Positions 46,500 to 60,898 of a stretch of DNA of 64,000 nt are shown in pieces; position 1 is the first letter of the stretch; each line of letters starts with the position of its first letter. The position numbers and the translations under genes are program-made. This DNA comes from Hippasteria phrygiana. Lineage: Eukaryota; Echinodermata; Asteroidea; Valvatida; Goniasteridae. The stretch covers positions 868,001 through 932,000 of the forward strand of contig JAZGUH010000001.1 of the NCBI GenBank assembly GCA_037893225.1, written 5' to 3'. Under the pieces are notes generated by a model that worked only from the letters and a program-made list of their open reading frames with translations, was not told the origin of the DNA and made no database searches.

Positions 46500-49070
46500 T
46501 GGCACTAGGATGCAAAATCCAAAGTGACGTCATGATGACGTCATCACGTAATTTGTTATGAATTTTTGAAATTTTGAAAATCGTAACATTCTTTTAAATA
46601 TATCTGGCAAACAAAACAAGATATTTTCAAAATTCTTTTTGTTATAGCTTTGGTAGGTCTCAAAGATATGCCCTAAAAAGGAAAAAAATGTGTGACGTCA
46701 TGATGACATCATCAAAAATGTGCTTTTTTAAAACACATATAAGGATAGGTCCGATCGTCATGAAAATTGGTGGGTAGGTAGATACTGGTACTAGGATGCA
46801 AAATCCAAAGTGACGTTATAATGACGTCATCATGTGATTTGTTATGAATTTTTGAAATTTTGAAATCGTAACATTCTTTTAAATATATCTCGCAAACAAA
46901 ACAAGAGATTTTCAAAATTCTTTTTGATACAGCTTTTGGTATGTCTCAAAGATATGCCCTAAAAGGCGAAAATTGTGTGACGTCATAATGACGTCATCAA
47001 ATTTTTTTTTTTTACGCATGTAAGGGTCGTTCCGATTAAAAATTTATACATTGAATTTTTCTCTACCTAATTCAACAATTTCGTGATCGTGGCTCACTCA
47101 AGTATTAAGAAATAACAGGCATCTAAAAAATTGTGACCAAATTCAATATAACACAAAGGAATTCTGGGAAGGACAGAAACCATGGCTTTCATGTGGCATG
47201 CTGTCTATAAAGAGTTGATCTCTAGTCTTTTTTTCAAGTCGTTAGACAAGTCGTAGGCAGATACTTACACCAACTGCTCAGAATGTGCGCCGAACTTTTA
47301 GGTCATGATGACGTCATCACATGTCACGTGACGTCATCTTAAAGGGGCATTTTTGGAAACCATATATCTATAAAAGTACAAGTCACATTAAGTTAAAACG
47401 TGGTATTTAGTTATGCCAGCATGTGTTAGATGAAAATGTATGTGACGTCATGATGACGTCATCGGCTAATTTTCTATGATTTTTTTCATTTTTGAAATTT
47501 CATTTAAATCACATAATTTTACACAAAAAAACAAAACAGCCCTGTGTTTGTCCACAAACACTGCACCAGATGTCTAGTTGTTATAGCTTGGGTAGGTCTC
47601 AAAGATATGCCCTAAAAGGGAAACAAATGTGTGACGTCATGATGACGTCATCCAAAATGTGCTTTTTAAAAACACATAAGGATAGGTCCGATCGTCATGA
47701 AAAGCAGTGGGTAGGTAGATACTGTCACTAGCATGCAAAATCTGAAATGATGTCATGATGACGTCATCGTCAATTTTTTTTTGGCTGTTTTGGAAACTTT
47801 TCCAAAACAGCCCTTGTTTTCGTTAAGATTTTTTTTTTTTTCTTTTTTTTTTTTTTTTCTTTTTTTTGTTCTTCTTTTTCAGCCAAAATGCCCATAGCAT
47901 TTGTACACGTTTTCTTTCTTACTGGCACTTTGGCTACTTTTATGGTGCCGATTGGCTTTAAACTTGGCAGACACTTAGACTAACTGCTCAGAATGTATGC
48001 CGAACATTTACGTCATGATGACGTCATCACGTGATTTTTTATGAATTTTTGAAATTTTGAAATCGTAAAATTCTTTTCAATATATCTAGCGAACAAAACA
48101 AGATATTTTCAAAATTCTTTTTGTTATAGCTTTGGTATGTCTCAAAGATATGCACTAAAAGGGACAAAAATGTGTGATGTCATGATGACGTCATCAAAAA
48201 TGTGCTTTTTTAAAACACATATAAGGATAGGTCCGATCGTCATGCAAATTGGTGGGTAGGTAGATACTGTCACTGGGATGCTGAATCCAAAGTGACGTCA
48301 TGATGACGTCATCACGTGATTTTTTATGAATTTTTCAAAATTTGAAAATCGTAACATTCTTTTCAATATATCTAGCGAACAAAACAAGATATTTTCAAAA
48401 TTCTTTTTGTTATAGCTTTGGTATGTCTCAAAGATATGCCCTAAAAAGGAAAAAAATGTGTGACGTCATGATGACGTCATCAAAAATGTGCTTTTTAAAA
48501 ACACATATAAGGATAGGCCCGATCGTCATGAAAATTGGTGGGTAGGTAGATACTGCCACCAGCATGCCAAATCTGAAATGACGTCATGATGACGTCATCA
48601 TGTGATTTGTTATGAATTTTTGAAATTTTGAAATCGTAAAATTCTTTTAAATATATCTGGCAAACAAAACAAGATATTTTTAAAATTCTTTTTGTTATAG
48701 CTTTGGTAGGTCTCAAAGATATGCCCTAAAAAGGAAAAAAATGTGTGACGTCATGATGACATCATCAAAAATGTGCTTTTTAAAAACACATATAAGGATA
48801 GGTCCGATCGTCATGAAAATTGGTGGGTAGGTAGATACTGTCACTAGCATGCAAAATCTGAAATGATGTCATGATGACGATGTCATGATGACGTAATCGG
48901 CATTTTTTTTAATGATTTTTGAAATTTTTGAAATTTCATTTTAATCACAAAATTTTACACCAAAAAACAAAACAGCCCTGTGTTTGTCCACAAACACTGT
49001 ACCAGATGTCTAGTTTTTTTGGCTGTTTCGGAAACTTTTCCGAAACAGCCCTTGTTTTCGTTAAGATTTT
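46500..49070 (+). repeat. 2.57-kb segment duplicated at 55461-58031
   Basis: Distinctive features recur at a constant 8961-bp offset: the ACGTAATTTG variant (46547/55508), the CTAGTTGTTATAG junction (47574/56535), and the 1233-bp copy (47781/56742). Copies look nearly identical. Confidence 0.8.
47781..49013 (+). mobile_element. 1233-bp element, copy C
   Basis: Same ends and length as the other copies. The left flank is ATCGTCAATTTTTTT; a comparable uninterrupted region at 53385 reads CGTCAATTTTTTTTATG. Another 5' hairpin (TTTCGG type) follows five T's after its CTAG. Confidence 0.65.
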
Positions 49071-49549
49071 TTTTTTTGGCTGTTTCGGAAACTTTTCCGA
49101 AACAGCCCTTGTTTTCGTTAAGATTTTTTTTTTTTTCTTTTTTTTTTTTTTTTCTTTTTTTTGTTCTTCTTTTTCAGCCAAAATGCCCATAGCATTTGTA
49201 CACGTTTTCTTTCTTACTGGCACTTTGGCTACTTTTATGGTGCCGATTGGCTTTAAACTTGGCAGACACTTAGACTAACTGCTCAGAATGTATGCCGAAC
49301 ATTTACGTCATGATGACGTCATCACGTGATTTTTTATGAATTTTTGAAATTTCAAAATCATAAAATTCTTTTCAATATATCTAGCGAACAAAACAAGATA
49401 TTTTCAAAATTCTTTTTGTTATAGCTTTGGTATGTCTCAAAGATATGCCCTAAAAGGGAGACAATGTGTGACGTCATGATGACATCATCAAAAATGTGCT
49501 TTTTTAAAACACATATAAGGATAGGTCCGATCGTCATGAAAATTGGTGG

Positions 49550-50700
49550 GTAGGTAGATACTGGCACTAGGATGCAAAATCCAAAATGACGTCATGATGA
49601 CGTCATCACGTGATTTGTTATGAATTTTTGAAATTTTGAAAATCGTAACATTCTTTTAAATATATCTGGCAAACAAAACAAGATATTTTCAAAATTCTTT
49701 TTGTTATAGCTTTGGTAGGTCTCAAAGATATGCCCTAAAAAGGAAAAAAATGTGTGACGTCATGATGACATCATCAAAAATGTCCTTTTTTAAAACACAT
49801 ATAAGGATAGGTCCGATCGTCATGAAAATTGGTGGGTAGGTAGATACTGCCACCAGCATGCAGAAGCCGAAGTGACGTCATGATGACGTCATCACGTGAT
49901 TTTTTATGAATTTTTGAAATTTTGAAATCGTAAAAGTCTTTTAAATATATCTGGCAAACAAAACAAGATATTTTCAAAATTATTTTTGTTATAGCTTTGG
50001 TAGGTCTCAAAGATATGCCCTAAAAAGGAAAAAAATGTGTGACGTCATGATGACATCATCAAAAATGTGCTTTTTTAAAACACATATAAGGATAGGTCCG
50101 ATCGTCATGAAAATTGGTGGGTAGGTAGATACTGGCACTAGGATGCAAAATCCAAAATGACGTCATGATGACGTCATCACGTGATTTGTTATGAATTTTT
50201 GAAATTTTGAAAATCGTAACATTCTTTTAAATATATCTGGCAAACAAAACAAGATATTTTCAAAATTCTTTTTGTTATAGCTTTGGTAGGTCTCAAAGAT
50301 ATGCCCTAAAAAGGAAAAAAATGTGTGACGTCATGATGACATCATCAAAAATGTCCTTTTTTAAAACACATATAAGGATAGGTCCGATCGTCATGAAAAT
50401 TGGTGGGTAGGTAGATACTGCCACCAGCATGCAGAAGCCGAAGTGACGTCATGATGACGTCATCACGTGATTTTTTATGAATTTTTGAAATTTTGAAATC
50501 GTAAAAGTCTTTTAAATATATCTGGCAAACAAAACAAGATATTTTCAAAATTATTTTTGTTATAGCTTTGGTAGGTCTCAAAGATATGCCCTAAAAAGGA
50601 AAAAAATGTGTGACGTCATGATGACATCATCAAAAATGTGCTTTTTTTAAACACATATAAGGATAGGTCCAATCGTCATGAAAATTGGTGGGTAGGTAGA
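49550..50700 (+). repeat. 571-bp tandem duplication of two monomers
   Basis: The segment from GGCACTAGGATGC at 49563 recurs at 50134 without visible change over two monomers. This is a recent unequal-exchange product. Confidence 0.8.
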
Positions 50701-53519
50701 TACTGTCACTAGCATGCAAAATCTGAAATGATGTCATGATGACGTCATCGGGAATTTTTTTTATGATTTTTGAAATTTTTGAAATTTCATTTTAATCACA
50801 ATTTTACACAAAAAAACAAAACAGCCCTGTGTTTGTCCACAAACACTGTACCAGATGTCTAGTTTCTTTTTTTTTTTCTTTTTCAGCCAAATGCCCATAG
50901 CATTTGTACACGTTTTCTTTCTTACCGGCACTTTGGCTACTTTTATGCTGCCGATTGGCTTTAAACTTGGCAGACACTTCGACTAACTGCTCAGAATGTA
51001 TGCCGAACATTTACGTCATGATGACGTCATCACGTGATTTTTTATGAATTTTTGAAATTTCAAAATCGTAAAATTCTTTTCAATATATCTAGCGAACAAA
51101 ACAAGATATTTTCGAAATTCTTTTTGTTATAGCTTTGGTATGTCTCAAAGATATGCCCTAAAAAGCGAAAATTGTGTGACGTCATGATGACGTCATCAAA
51201 AATGTTTTTTTTTTTAACGCATGTAAGGGTCAATCCGATTACAAAAATGTATATATTGAATTTTCCTCTCCCTAATTCCAAAATTTCATGATCGTGGCTC
51301 ACTCAAGTAAGAAATAACAGCCATTTCAAAATTTAGACCAAATTCAATATAACACAAAGGAATTCTGGGAAGGGCAGATAACCATGGCTTAAATGTGCAT
51401 GCTGTTTATAAAAAGGTTGATTTGTAGTCTTTGTTCAAGTCGCTGAATTTTAAAATTGTGTAAATCGTAACATTCTTTTCAATATATCTAGCGAACAAAA
51501 CAAGAAATTTTCTAAATTCTTTTTGTTATAGCTTTGGTATGTCTCAAAGATATGCCCTAAAAAGCGAAAATTGTGTGACGTCATGATGACGTCATGAAAA
51601 AATTCTTTTTTTCAAGTCGCTAGAATATTGCCCATAGCATTTGTAAACGTTTTCTTTCTTACCGGCCACTTTACCTAATTTTAAACTTGGCAGACACTTA
51701 CCCCAACTGCTCACAATGTGTGCCGAACTTTTACGTCATAATGACGTCATCACATGTCACGTGACGTCATCTTAAAGGGGCATTTTTCTAAGCCATATAT
51801 CTACAAAAGTACAAGTTCGATTAAGTTAAAATGTAATATCTAGGTATTCCAGTAGTTTTATAAATGAAAATTGACATGACGTTATGATGACGTCATCACA
51901 TGTGACGTCATCTTAAAGGGGCAGTTTTTGAAGGCGCATATCTACAGAAGTACATGTCCGATTAAGTTTAAAAGTAATATCTAGGTAGCCCAGTAGGTTT
52001 ATAGATGAAAATTGACATGACATGATGATGACGTCATTACATGTCACGTGACGTCATCTTAAAGGGGCAGTTTTTGAAGCCATATAATATAAACAAAAGT
52101 ACAAGTCCGATTAAGTTGAAAAGTTATATCTAGGTAGGTCAGCAAGTTTATAGATGAAAATTTATGTGACGTTATGATGACGTCATCACATGTTACTACT
52201 ACAAACAACTTTAATTAATTTCAAAATTAACATAGAAAACTGGCAGCAGCGCGATTGGTTGACAAACTTAAATTATTGTATTCACATTTCACATCCAAAC
52301 TAAAAAAACAAAAACGAAACAGCCCTGTGTTTGTCCACAAACACCAACCTCATGCCTCTAGTTTTTTTTTTGTGCTTCTTTTTCAGTCAAATGCCCATAG
52401 CATTTGTACACGTTTTCTTTCTTACTGGCACTTTGGCTACTTTTATGCTGCCGATTGGCTTTAAACTTGGCAGACACTTAGACTAACTGCTCAGAATGTA
52501 TGCCGCACATTTACGTCATGATGACATCATCACGTGATTTTTTATGAATTTTTGAAATTTGAAAATCGTAAAATTCTTTTCAATATATCTAGCGAACAAA
52601 ACAAGATATTTTCAAAATTCTTTTTGTTACAGCTTTGGTAGGTCTCAAAGATATGCCCTAAAAAAGAAAAAAATGTGTGACGTCATGATGACATCATCAA
52701 AAATGTGCTTTTTTAAAACACATATAAGAATAGGTCCGATCGTCATGAAAATTGGTGGGTAGGTAGATACTGGCACTAGGATGCAAAATCCAAAGTGACG
52801 TCATGATGACGTCATCACGTGATTTGTTATGAATTTTTGACATTTTGAAAATCGTAACATTCTTTTAAATATATCTGGCAAACAAAACAAGATATTTTCA
52901 AAATTCTTTTTGTTATAGCTTTGGTAGGTCTCAAAGATATGCCCTAAAAAGGAAACAAATGTGTGACGTCATGATGACATCATCAAAAATGTGCTTTTTT
53001 AAAACACATATAAGGATAGGTCCGATCGTCATGAAAATTGGTGGGTAGGTAGATACTGGCACTAGGATGCAAAATCCAAAGTGACGTCATGATGACGTCA
53101 TCACGTGATTTGTTATGAATTTTTGAAATTTTGAAATCGTAACATTCTTTTAAATATATCTCGCAAACAAAACAAGATAGTTTCAAAATTCTTTTTGTTA
53201 TAGCTTGGGTAGGTCTCAAAGATATGCCCTAAAAGGGAAACAAATGTGTGACGTCATGATGACGTCATCCAAAATGTGCTTTTTAAAAACACATAAGGAT
53301 AGGTCCGATCGTCATGAAAAGCAGTGGGTAGGTAGATACTGTCACTAGCATGCAAAATCTGAAATGATGTCATGATGACGTCATCGTCAATTTTTTTTAT
53401 GATTTTTGAAATTTTTGAAAGTTCATTTTAATCACAATTTTACACAAAAAAACAAAACAGCCCTGTGTTTGTCCACAAACACTGCACCATACATCTAGTT
53501 TTCTTTTTTTTTTCTTTTT

Positions 53520-55507
53520 TTTTTTCTTCTTTTTCAGCCAAATGCCCATTGCATTTGTACACGTTTTCTTTCTTACTGGCACTTTGGCTACTTTTATGGT
53601 GCCGATTGGCTTTAAACTTGGCAGGCACTTAGACCAACTGCTCAGAATGTATGCCGAACATTTACGTCATGATGACGTCATCACGTGATTTTTTATGAAT
53701 TTTTGAAATTTCAAAATCGTAAAATTCTGTTCAATATATCTAGCGAACAAAACAAGATATTTTCAAAATTCTTTTTGTTATAGCTTTGGTATGTCTCAAA
53801 GATATGCCCTGAAAGGGAGAAAATGTGTGACGTCATGATGACATCATCAAAAATGTGCTTTTTTAAAACACATATAAGGATAGGTCCGATCGTCATGAAA
53901 ATTGGTGGGTAGGTAGATACTGTCACTAGGATGCTGAATCCAAAGTGACGTCATGATGACGTCATCACATGATTTTTTATGAATTTTTCAAAATTTTAAA
54001 ATCGTAACATTCTTTTCAATATATCTAGCAAACAGAAGAAGATATTTTCAAAATTATTTTTGTTATAGCTTTGGTATGTCTCAAAGATATGCCCTGAAAG
54101 GGAGAAAATGTGTGACGTCATGATGACATCATCAAAAATGTGCTTTTTTAAAACACATATAAGGATATGTCCGATCGTCATGAAAATTGGTGGGTAGGTA
54201 GATAGTGCCACTAGCATGTAAAATCCAAAGTGACGTCATGATGACGTCATCAGCTGATTTTCTATGACTTTTTAGTTTTATCCCAAATCCCATAGACTTT
54301 GTACACGAATTTTGTAAGAGCCACTTTGGTCACTAAACAACCTCAGATCTTAATCAGGTTTAACTCAAACAGAGACCCTAAGCTAAGAATGTATGCCGAA
54401 GAGTGACGTCATGATGACGTCATCACTTGTCATGTGACGTCATCTTAAAGGTGCATTTTTCAAGGGCACATATCTAGAGAACCGTAGGTCCGATTGCATT
54501 CAAACCTGCTATGGTGGTAGACAAGTACGTGTTATAGATGAAAATTGAGGTGACGTCATCATGACGTCATCATGACGTCATCATACGATTTTATAGTAAT
54601 TTTTAAGTTTTTTAACCTTAAAGTTTCTTAAACCCATATCTCATCACCAGAACATGCTAAATTCAAAATTCTTTTTGTAATAGCTTTGTTAGCTTCTATA
54701 TTCTTTCACATAAATGAGAAAATGTGTGACGTCATCATGACGACATCAAAAATATATTTAAAAAAAAACACATATAAGGGTAGGTCCAATCGTCATAAAA
54801 ATTGGTGGGTATGTAGATAGTGTGCCACAAGCATGCGGCAGCCGAAGTGACGTCATGATGACGTCATCGGCAAATTTTCTATGATTTTTTTTATTTTGTA
54901 AATTTTATGTTCCTCCCAACAACAACATCCTAACCCCTCCGTCTTTAACTAACAAACACCTTTTACTATTATAAGCATATTACACATCCAAAATAACAAA
55001 ACAACCCCGAAACAGCCCTGTGTTTGTCATAACGTGACAAACACATAGCATGTCTAGTTTTTTTTTCTTCTTTTTCAGCCAAATGCCCATAGCATTTGTA
55101 CACGTTTCTTTCTTACTGGCACTTTGGCTACTTTTATGGTGCCGATTGGCTTTAAACTTGGCAGACACTTAGACCAACTGCTCAGAATGTATGCCGAACA
55201 TTTTCGTCATGATGACGTCATCACGTGATTTTTTATGAATTTTTGAAATTTCAAAATCGTAAAATTCTTTTCAATATTTCTGGCGAACAAAACAAGATAT
55301 TTTCAAAATTCTTTTTGTTATAGCTTTGGTATGTCTCAAAGATATCCCCTAAAAAGGAAAAAATGTGTGACGTCATGATGACATCATCAAAAATGTGCTT
55401 TTTTAAAACACATATAAGGATAGGTCCGATCGTCATGAAAATTGGTGGGTAGGTAGATACTGGCACTAGGATGCAAAATCCAAAGTGACGTCATGATGAC
55501 GTCATCA
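53520..55507 (+). repeat. 1.99-kb segment duplicated at 58058-60045
   Basis: The offset is 4538 bp. Both copies carry the 1616-bp element body, the CTCCCAACAACAACATCC block and the following monomer. The duplication stops where ACGTAATTTG (55508) becomes ACGTGATTTG (60046). Confidence 0.8.
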
Positions 55508-56741
55508 CGTAATTTGTTATGAATTTTTGAAATTTTGAAAATCGTAACATTCTTTTAAATATATCTGGCAAACAAAACAAGATATTTTCAAAATTCTTTT
55601 TGTTATAGCTTTGGTAGGTCTCAAAGATATGCCCTAAAAAGGAAAAAAATGTGTGACGTCATGATGACATCATCAAAAATGTGCTTTTTTAAAACACATA
55701 TAAGGATAGGTCCGATCGTCATGAAAATTGGTGGGTAGGTAGATACTGGTACTAGGATGCAAAATCCAAAGTGACGTTATAATGACGTCATCATGTGATT
55801 TGTTATGAATTTTTGAAATTTTGAAATCGTAACATTCTTTTAAATATATCTCGCAAACAAAACAAGAGATTTTCAAAATTCTTTTTGATACAGCTTTTGG
55901 TATGTCTCAAAGATATGCCCTAAAAGGCGAAAATTGTGTGACGTCATAATGACGTCATCAAATTTTTTTTTTTTACGCATGTAAGGGTCGTTCCGATTAA
56001 AAATTTATACATTGAATTTTTCTCTACCTAATTCAACAATTTCGTGATCGTGGCTCACTCAAGTATTAAGAAATAACAGGCATCTAAAAAATTGTGACCA
56101 AATTCAATATAACACAAAGGAATTCTGGGAAGGACAGAAACCATGGCTTTCATGTGGCATGCTGTCTATAAAGAGTTGATCTCTAGTCTTTTTTTCAAGT
56201 CGTTAGACAAGTCGTAGGCAGATACTTACACCAACTGCTCAGAATGTGCGCCGAACTTTTAGGTCATGATGACGTCATCACATGTCACGTGACGTCATCT
56301 TAAAGGGGCATTTTTGGAAACCATATATCTATAAAAGTACAAGTCACATTAAGTTAAAACGTGGTATTTAGTTATGCCAGCATGTGTTAGATGAAAATGT
56401 ATGTGACGTCATGATGACGTCATCGGCTAATTTTCTATGATTTTTTTCATTTTTGAAATTTCATTTAAATCACATAATTTTACACAAAAAAACAAAACAG
56501 CCCTGTGTTTGTCCACAAACACTGCACCAGATGTCTAGTTGTTATAGCTTGGGTAGGTCTCAAAGATATGCCCTAAAAGGGAAACAAATGTGTGACGTCA
56601 TGATGACGTCATCCAAAATGTGCTTTTTAAAAACACATAAGGATAGGTCCGATCGTCATGAAAAGCAGTGGGTAGGTAGATACTGTCACTAGCATGCAAA
56701 ATCTGAAATGATGTCATGATGACGTCATCGTCAATTTTTTT

Positions 56742-57974
56742 TTGGCTGTTTTGGAAACTTTTCCAAAACAGCCCTTGTTTTCGTTAAGATTTTTTTTTTT
56801 TTCTTTTTTTTTTTTTTTTCTTTTTTTTGTTCTTCTTTTTCAGCCAAAATGCCCATAGCATTTGTACACGTTTTCTTTCTTACTGGCACTTTGGCTACTT
56901 TTATGGTGCCGATTGGCTTTAAACTTGGCAGACACTTAGACTAACTGCTCAGAATGTATGCCGAACATTTACGTCATGATGACGTCATCACGTGATTTTT
57001 TATGAATTTTTGAAATTTTGAAATCGTAAAATTCTTTTCAATATATCTAGCGAACAAAACAAGATATTTTCAAAATTCTTTTTGTTATAGCTTTGGTATG
57101 TCTCAAAGATATGCACTAAAAGGGACAAAAATGTGTGATGTCATGATGACGTCATCAAAAATGTGCTTTTTTAAAACACATATAAGGATAGGTCCGATCG
57201 TCATGCAAATTGGTGGGTAGGTAGATACTGTCACTGGGATGCTGAATCCAAAGTGACGTCATGATGACGTCATCACGTGATTTTTTATGAATTTTTCAAA
57301 ATTTGAAAATCGTAACATTCTTTTCAATATATCTAGCGAACAAAACAAGATATTTTCAAAATTCTTTTTGTTATAGCTTTGGTATGTCTCAAAGATATGC
57401 CCTAAAAAGGAAAAAAATGTGTGACGTCATGATGACGTCATCAAAAATGTGCTTTTTAAAAACACATATAAGGATAGGCCCGATCGTCATGAAAATTGGT
57501 GGGTAGGTAGATACTGCCACCAGCATGCCAAATCTGAAATGACGTCATGATGACGTCATCATGTGATTTGTTATGAATTTTTGAAATTTTGAAATCGTAA
57601 AATTCTTTTAAATATATCTGGCAAACAAAACAAGATATTTTTAAAATTCTTTTTGTTATAGCTTTGGTAGGTCTCAAAGATATGCCCTAAAAAGGAAAAA
57701 AATGTGTGACGTCATGATGACATCATCAAAAATGTGCTTTTTAAAAACACATATAAGGATAGGTCCGATCGTCATGAAAATTGGTGGGTAGGTAGATACT
57801 GTCACTAGCATGCAAAATCTGAAATGATGTCATGATGACGATGTCATGATGACGTAATCGGCATTTTTTTTAATGATTTTTGAAATTTTTGAAATTTCAT
57901 TTTAATCACAAAATTTTACACCAAAAAACAAAACAGCCCTGTGTTTGTCCACAAACACTGTACCAGATGTCTAG
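56742..57974 (+). mobile_element. 1233-bp element, copy D
   Basis: It belongs to the 8961-bp-offset duplication of 47781-49013, so it is not an independent insertion. Confidence 0.65.
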
Positions 57975-57979
57975 TTTTT

Positions 57980-59595
57980 TTGGCTGTTTCGGAAACTTTT
58001 CCGAAACAGCCCTTGTTTTCGTTAAGATTTTTTTTTTTTTCTTTTTTTTTTCTTTTTTTTTTTCTTCTTTTTCAGCCAAATGCCCATTGCATTTGTACAC
58101 GTTTTCTTTCTTACTGGCACTTTGGCTACTTTTATGGTGCCGATTGGCTTTAAACTTGGCAGGCACTTAGACCAACTGCTCAGAATGTATGCCGAACATT
58201 TACGTCATGATGACGTCATCACGTGATTTTTTATGAATTTTTGAAATTTCAAAATCGTAAAATTCTGTTCAATATATCTAGCGAACAAAACAAGATATTT
58301 TCAAAATTCTTTTTGTTATAGCTTTGGTATGTCTCAAAGATATGCCCTGAAAGGGAGAAAATGTGTGACGTCATGATGACATCATCAAAAATGTGCTTTT
58401 TTAAAACACATATAAGGATAGGTCCGATCGTCATGAAAATTGGTGGGTAGGTAGATACTGTCACTAGGATGCTGAATCCAAAGTGACGTCATGATGACGT
58501 CATCACATGATTTTTTATGAATTTTTCAAAATTTTAAAATCGTAACATTCTTTTCAATATATCTAGCAAACAGAAGAAGATATTTTCAAAATTATTTTTG
58601 TTATAGCTTTGGTATGTCTCAAAGATATGCCCTGAAAGGGAGAAAATGTGTGACGTCATGATGACATCATCAAAAATGTGCTTTTTTAAAACACATATAA
58701 GGATATGTCCGATCGTCATGAAAATTGGTGGGTAGGTAGATAGTGCCACTAGCATGTAAAATCCAAAGTGACGTCATGATGACGTCATCAGCTGATTTTC
58801 TATGACTTTTTAGTTTTATCCCAAATCCCATAGACTTTGTACACGAATTTTGTAAGAGCCACTTTGGTCACTAAACAACCTCAGATCTTAATCAGGTTTA
58901 ACTCAAACAGAGACCCTAAGCTAAGAATGTATGCCGAAGAGTGACGTCATGATGACGTCATCACTTGTCATGTGACGTCATCTTAAAGGTGCATTTTTCA
59001 AGGGCACATATCTAGAGAACCGTAGGTCCGATTGCATTCAAACCTGCTATGGTGGTAGACAAGTACGTGTTATAGATGAAAATTGAGGTGACGTCATCAT
59101 GACGTCATCATGACGTCATCATACGATTTTATAGTAATTTTTAAGTTTTTTAACCTTAAAGTTTCTTAAACCCATATCTCATCACCAGAACATGCTAAAT
59201 TCAAAATTCTTTTTGTAATAGCTTTGTTAGCTTCTATATTCTTTCACATAAATGAGAAAATGTGTGACGTCATCATGACGACATCAAAAATATATTTAAA
59301 AAAAAACACATATAAGGGTAGGTCCAATCGTCATAAAAATTGGTGGGTATGTAGATAGTGTGCCACAAGCATGCGGCAGCCGAAGTGACGTCATGATGAC
59401 GTCATCGGCAAATTTTCTATGATTTTTTTTATTTTGTAAATTTTATGTTCCTCCCAACAACAACATCCTAACCCCTCCGTCTTTAACTAACAAACACCTT
59501 TTACTATTATAAGCATATTACACATCCAAAATAACAAAACAACCCCGAAACAGCCCTGTGTTTGTCATAACGTGACAAACACATAGCATGTCTAG
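57980..59595 (+). mobile_element. 1616-bp element, copy B
   Basis: GGCTGTTTCGG at the 5' end and CCGAAACAGCC with CTAG at the 3' end. Same length as 36517-38132. It follows five T's after the CTAG of the previous element. Confidence 0.65.
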
Positions 59596-60804
59596 TTTTT
59601 TTTTCTTCTTTTTCAGCCAAATGCCCATAGCATTTGTACACGTTTCTTTCTTACTGGCACTTTGGCTACTTTTATGGTGCCGATTGGCTTTAAACTTGGC
59701 AGACACTTAGACCAACTGCTCAGAATGTATGCCGAACATTTTCGTCATGATGACGTCATCACGTGATTTTTTATGAATTTTTGAAATTTCAAAATCGTAA
59801 AATTCTTTTCAATATTTCTGGCGAACAAAACAAGATATTTTCAAAATTCTTTTTGTTATAGCTTTGGTATGTCTCAAAGATATCCCCTAAAAAGGAAAAA
59901 ATGTGTGACGTCATGATGACATCATCAAAAATGTGCTTTTTTAAAACACATATAAGGATAGGTCCGATCGTCATGAAAATTGGTGGGTAGGTAGATACTG
60001 GCACTAGGATGCAAAATCCAAAGTGACGTCATGATGACGTCATCACGTGATTTGTTATGAATTTTTGAAATTTTGAAAATCGTAACATTCTTTTAAATAT
60101 ATCTGGCAAACAAAACAAGATATTTTCAAAATTCTTTTTGTTATAGCTTTGGTAGGTCTCAAAGATATGCCCTAAAAAGGAAAAAAATGTGTGACGTCAT
60201 GATGACATCATCAAAAATGTGCTTTTTTAAAACACATATAAGGATAGGTCCGATCGTCATGAAAATTGGTGGGTAGGTAGATACTGGCACTAGGATGCAA
60301 AATCCAAAGTTACGTCATGACGACGTCATCACGTGATTTGTTATGAATTTTTGAAATTTTGAAATCGTAACATTCTTTTAAATATATCTCGCAAACAAAA
60401 CAAGATAGTTTCAAAATTCTTTTTGTTATAGCTTTGGTAGGTCTCAAAGATATGCCCTAAAAGGGAAACAAATATGTGACGTCATGATGACGTCATCCAA
60501 AATGTGCTTTTTTAAACACATATAAGGATAGGTCCGATCGTCATGAAACGTAGTGGGTAGGTAGATACTGTCACTAGCATGCAAAATCTGAAATGATGTC
60601 ATGATGACGTCATCGTCAATTTTTTTTATGATTTTTGAAATTTTTGAAATTTCATTTTAATCACAATTTTACACAAAAAAACAAAACAGCCCTGTGTTTG
60701 TCCACAAACACTGTACCAGATGTCTAGTTTTTTTTTTTTTGGCTGTTTCGAAATTTTTTCGAAACAGCCCTTGTTTTCGTTAAGATTTTTTTTTTTTTTT
60801 TTTT

Positions 60805-60852
60805 TTGGCTGTTTCGAAAGTTTTTCGAAACAGCCCTTGTTTTCGTTAAGAT

Positions 60853-60898
<46 letters not shown>

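Larger units (their letters stand above)
40453..47577 (+). mobile_element. 7.1-kb composite insertion into a monomer
   Basis: The left flank CAAAATTCTTT and the right flank TTGTTATAGCTTGGG are the two halves of one monomer. The same monomer, with the same rare variants (GATAGTTTC and GCTTGGGTAGG), is uninterrupted at 53161-53240. The insertion contains a complete 1233-bp copy (40453-41685), a further body closing at 45806, and a third closing at 47577, but only one 5' hairpin at its left edge. Confidence 0.65.

Noticed and set aside
35819..60000. Families of near-identical 60-80-residue frames (MKIVTFFSIYLANKTRYF.., MRPTKAITKRILKIS..)
   Set aside because: They occur once per 286-bp monomer on both strands. 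Their repetition follows the DNA repeat and shows no sign of protein-level constraint.
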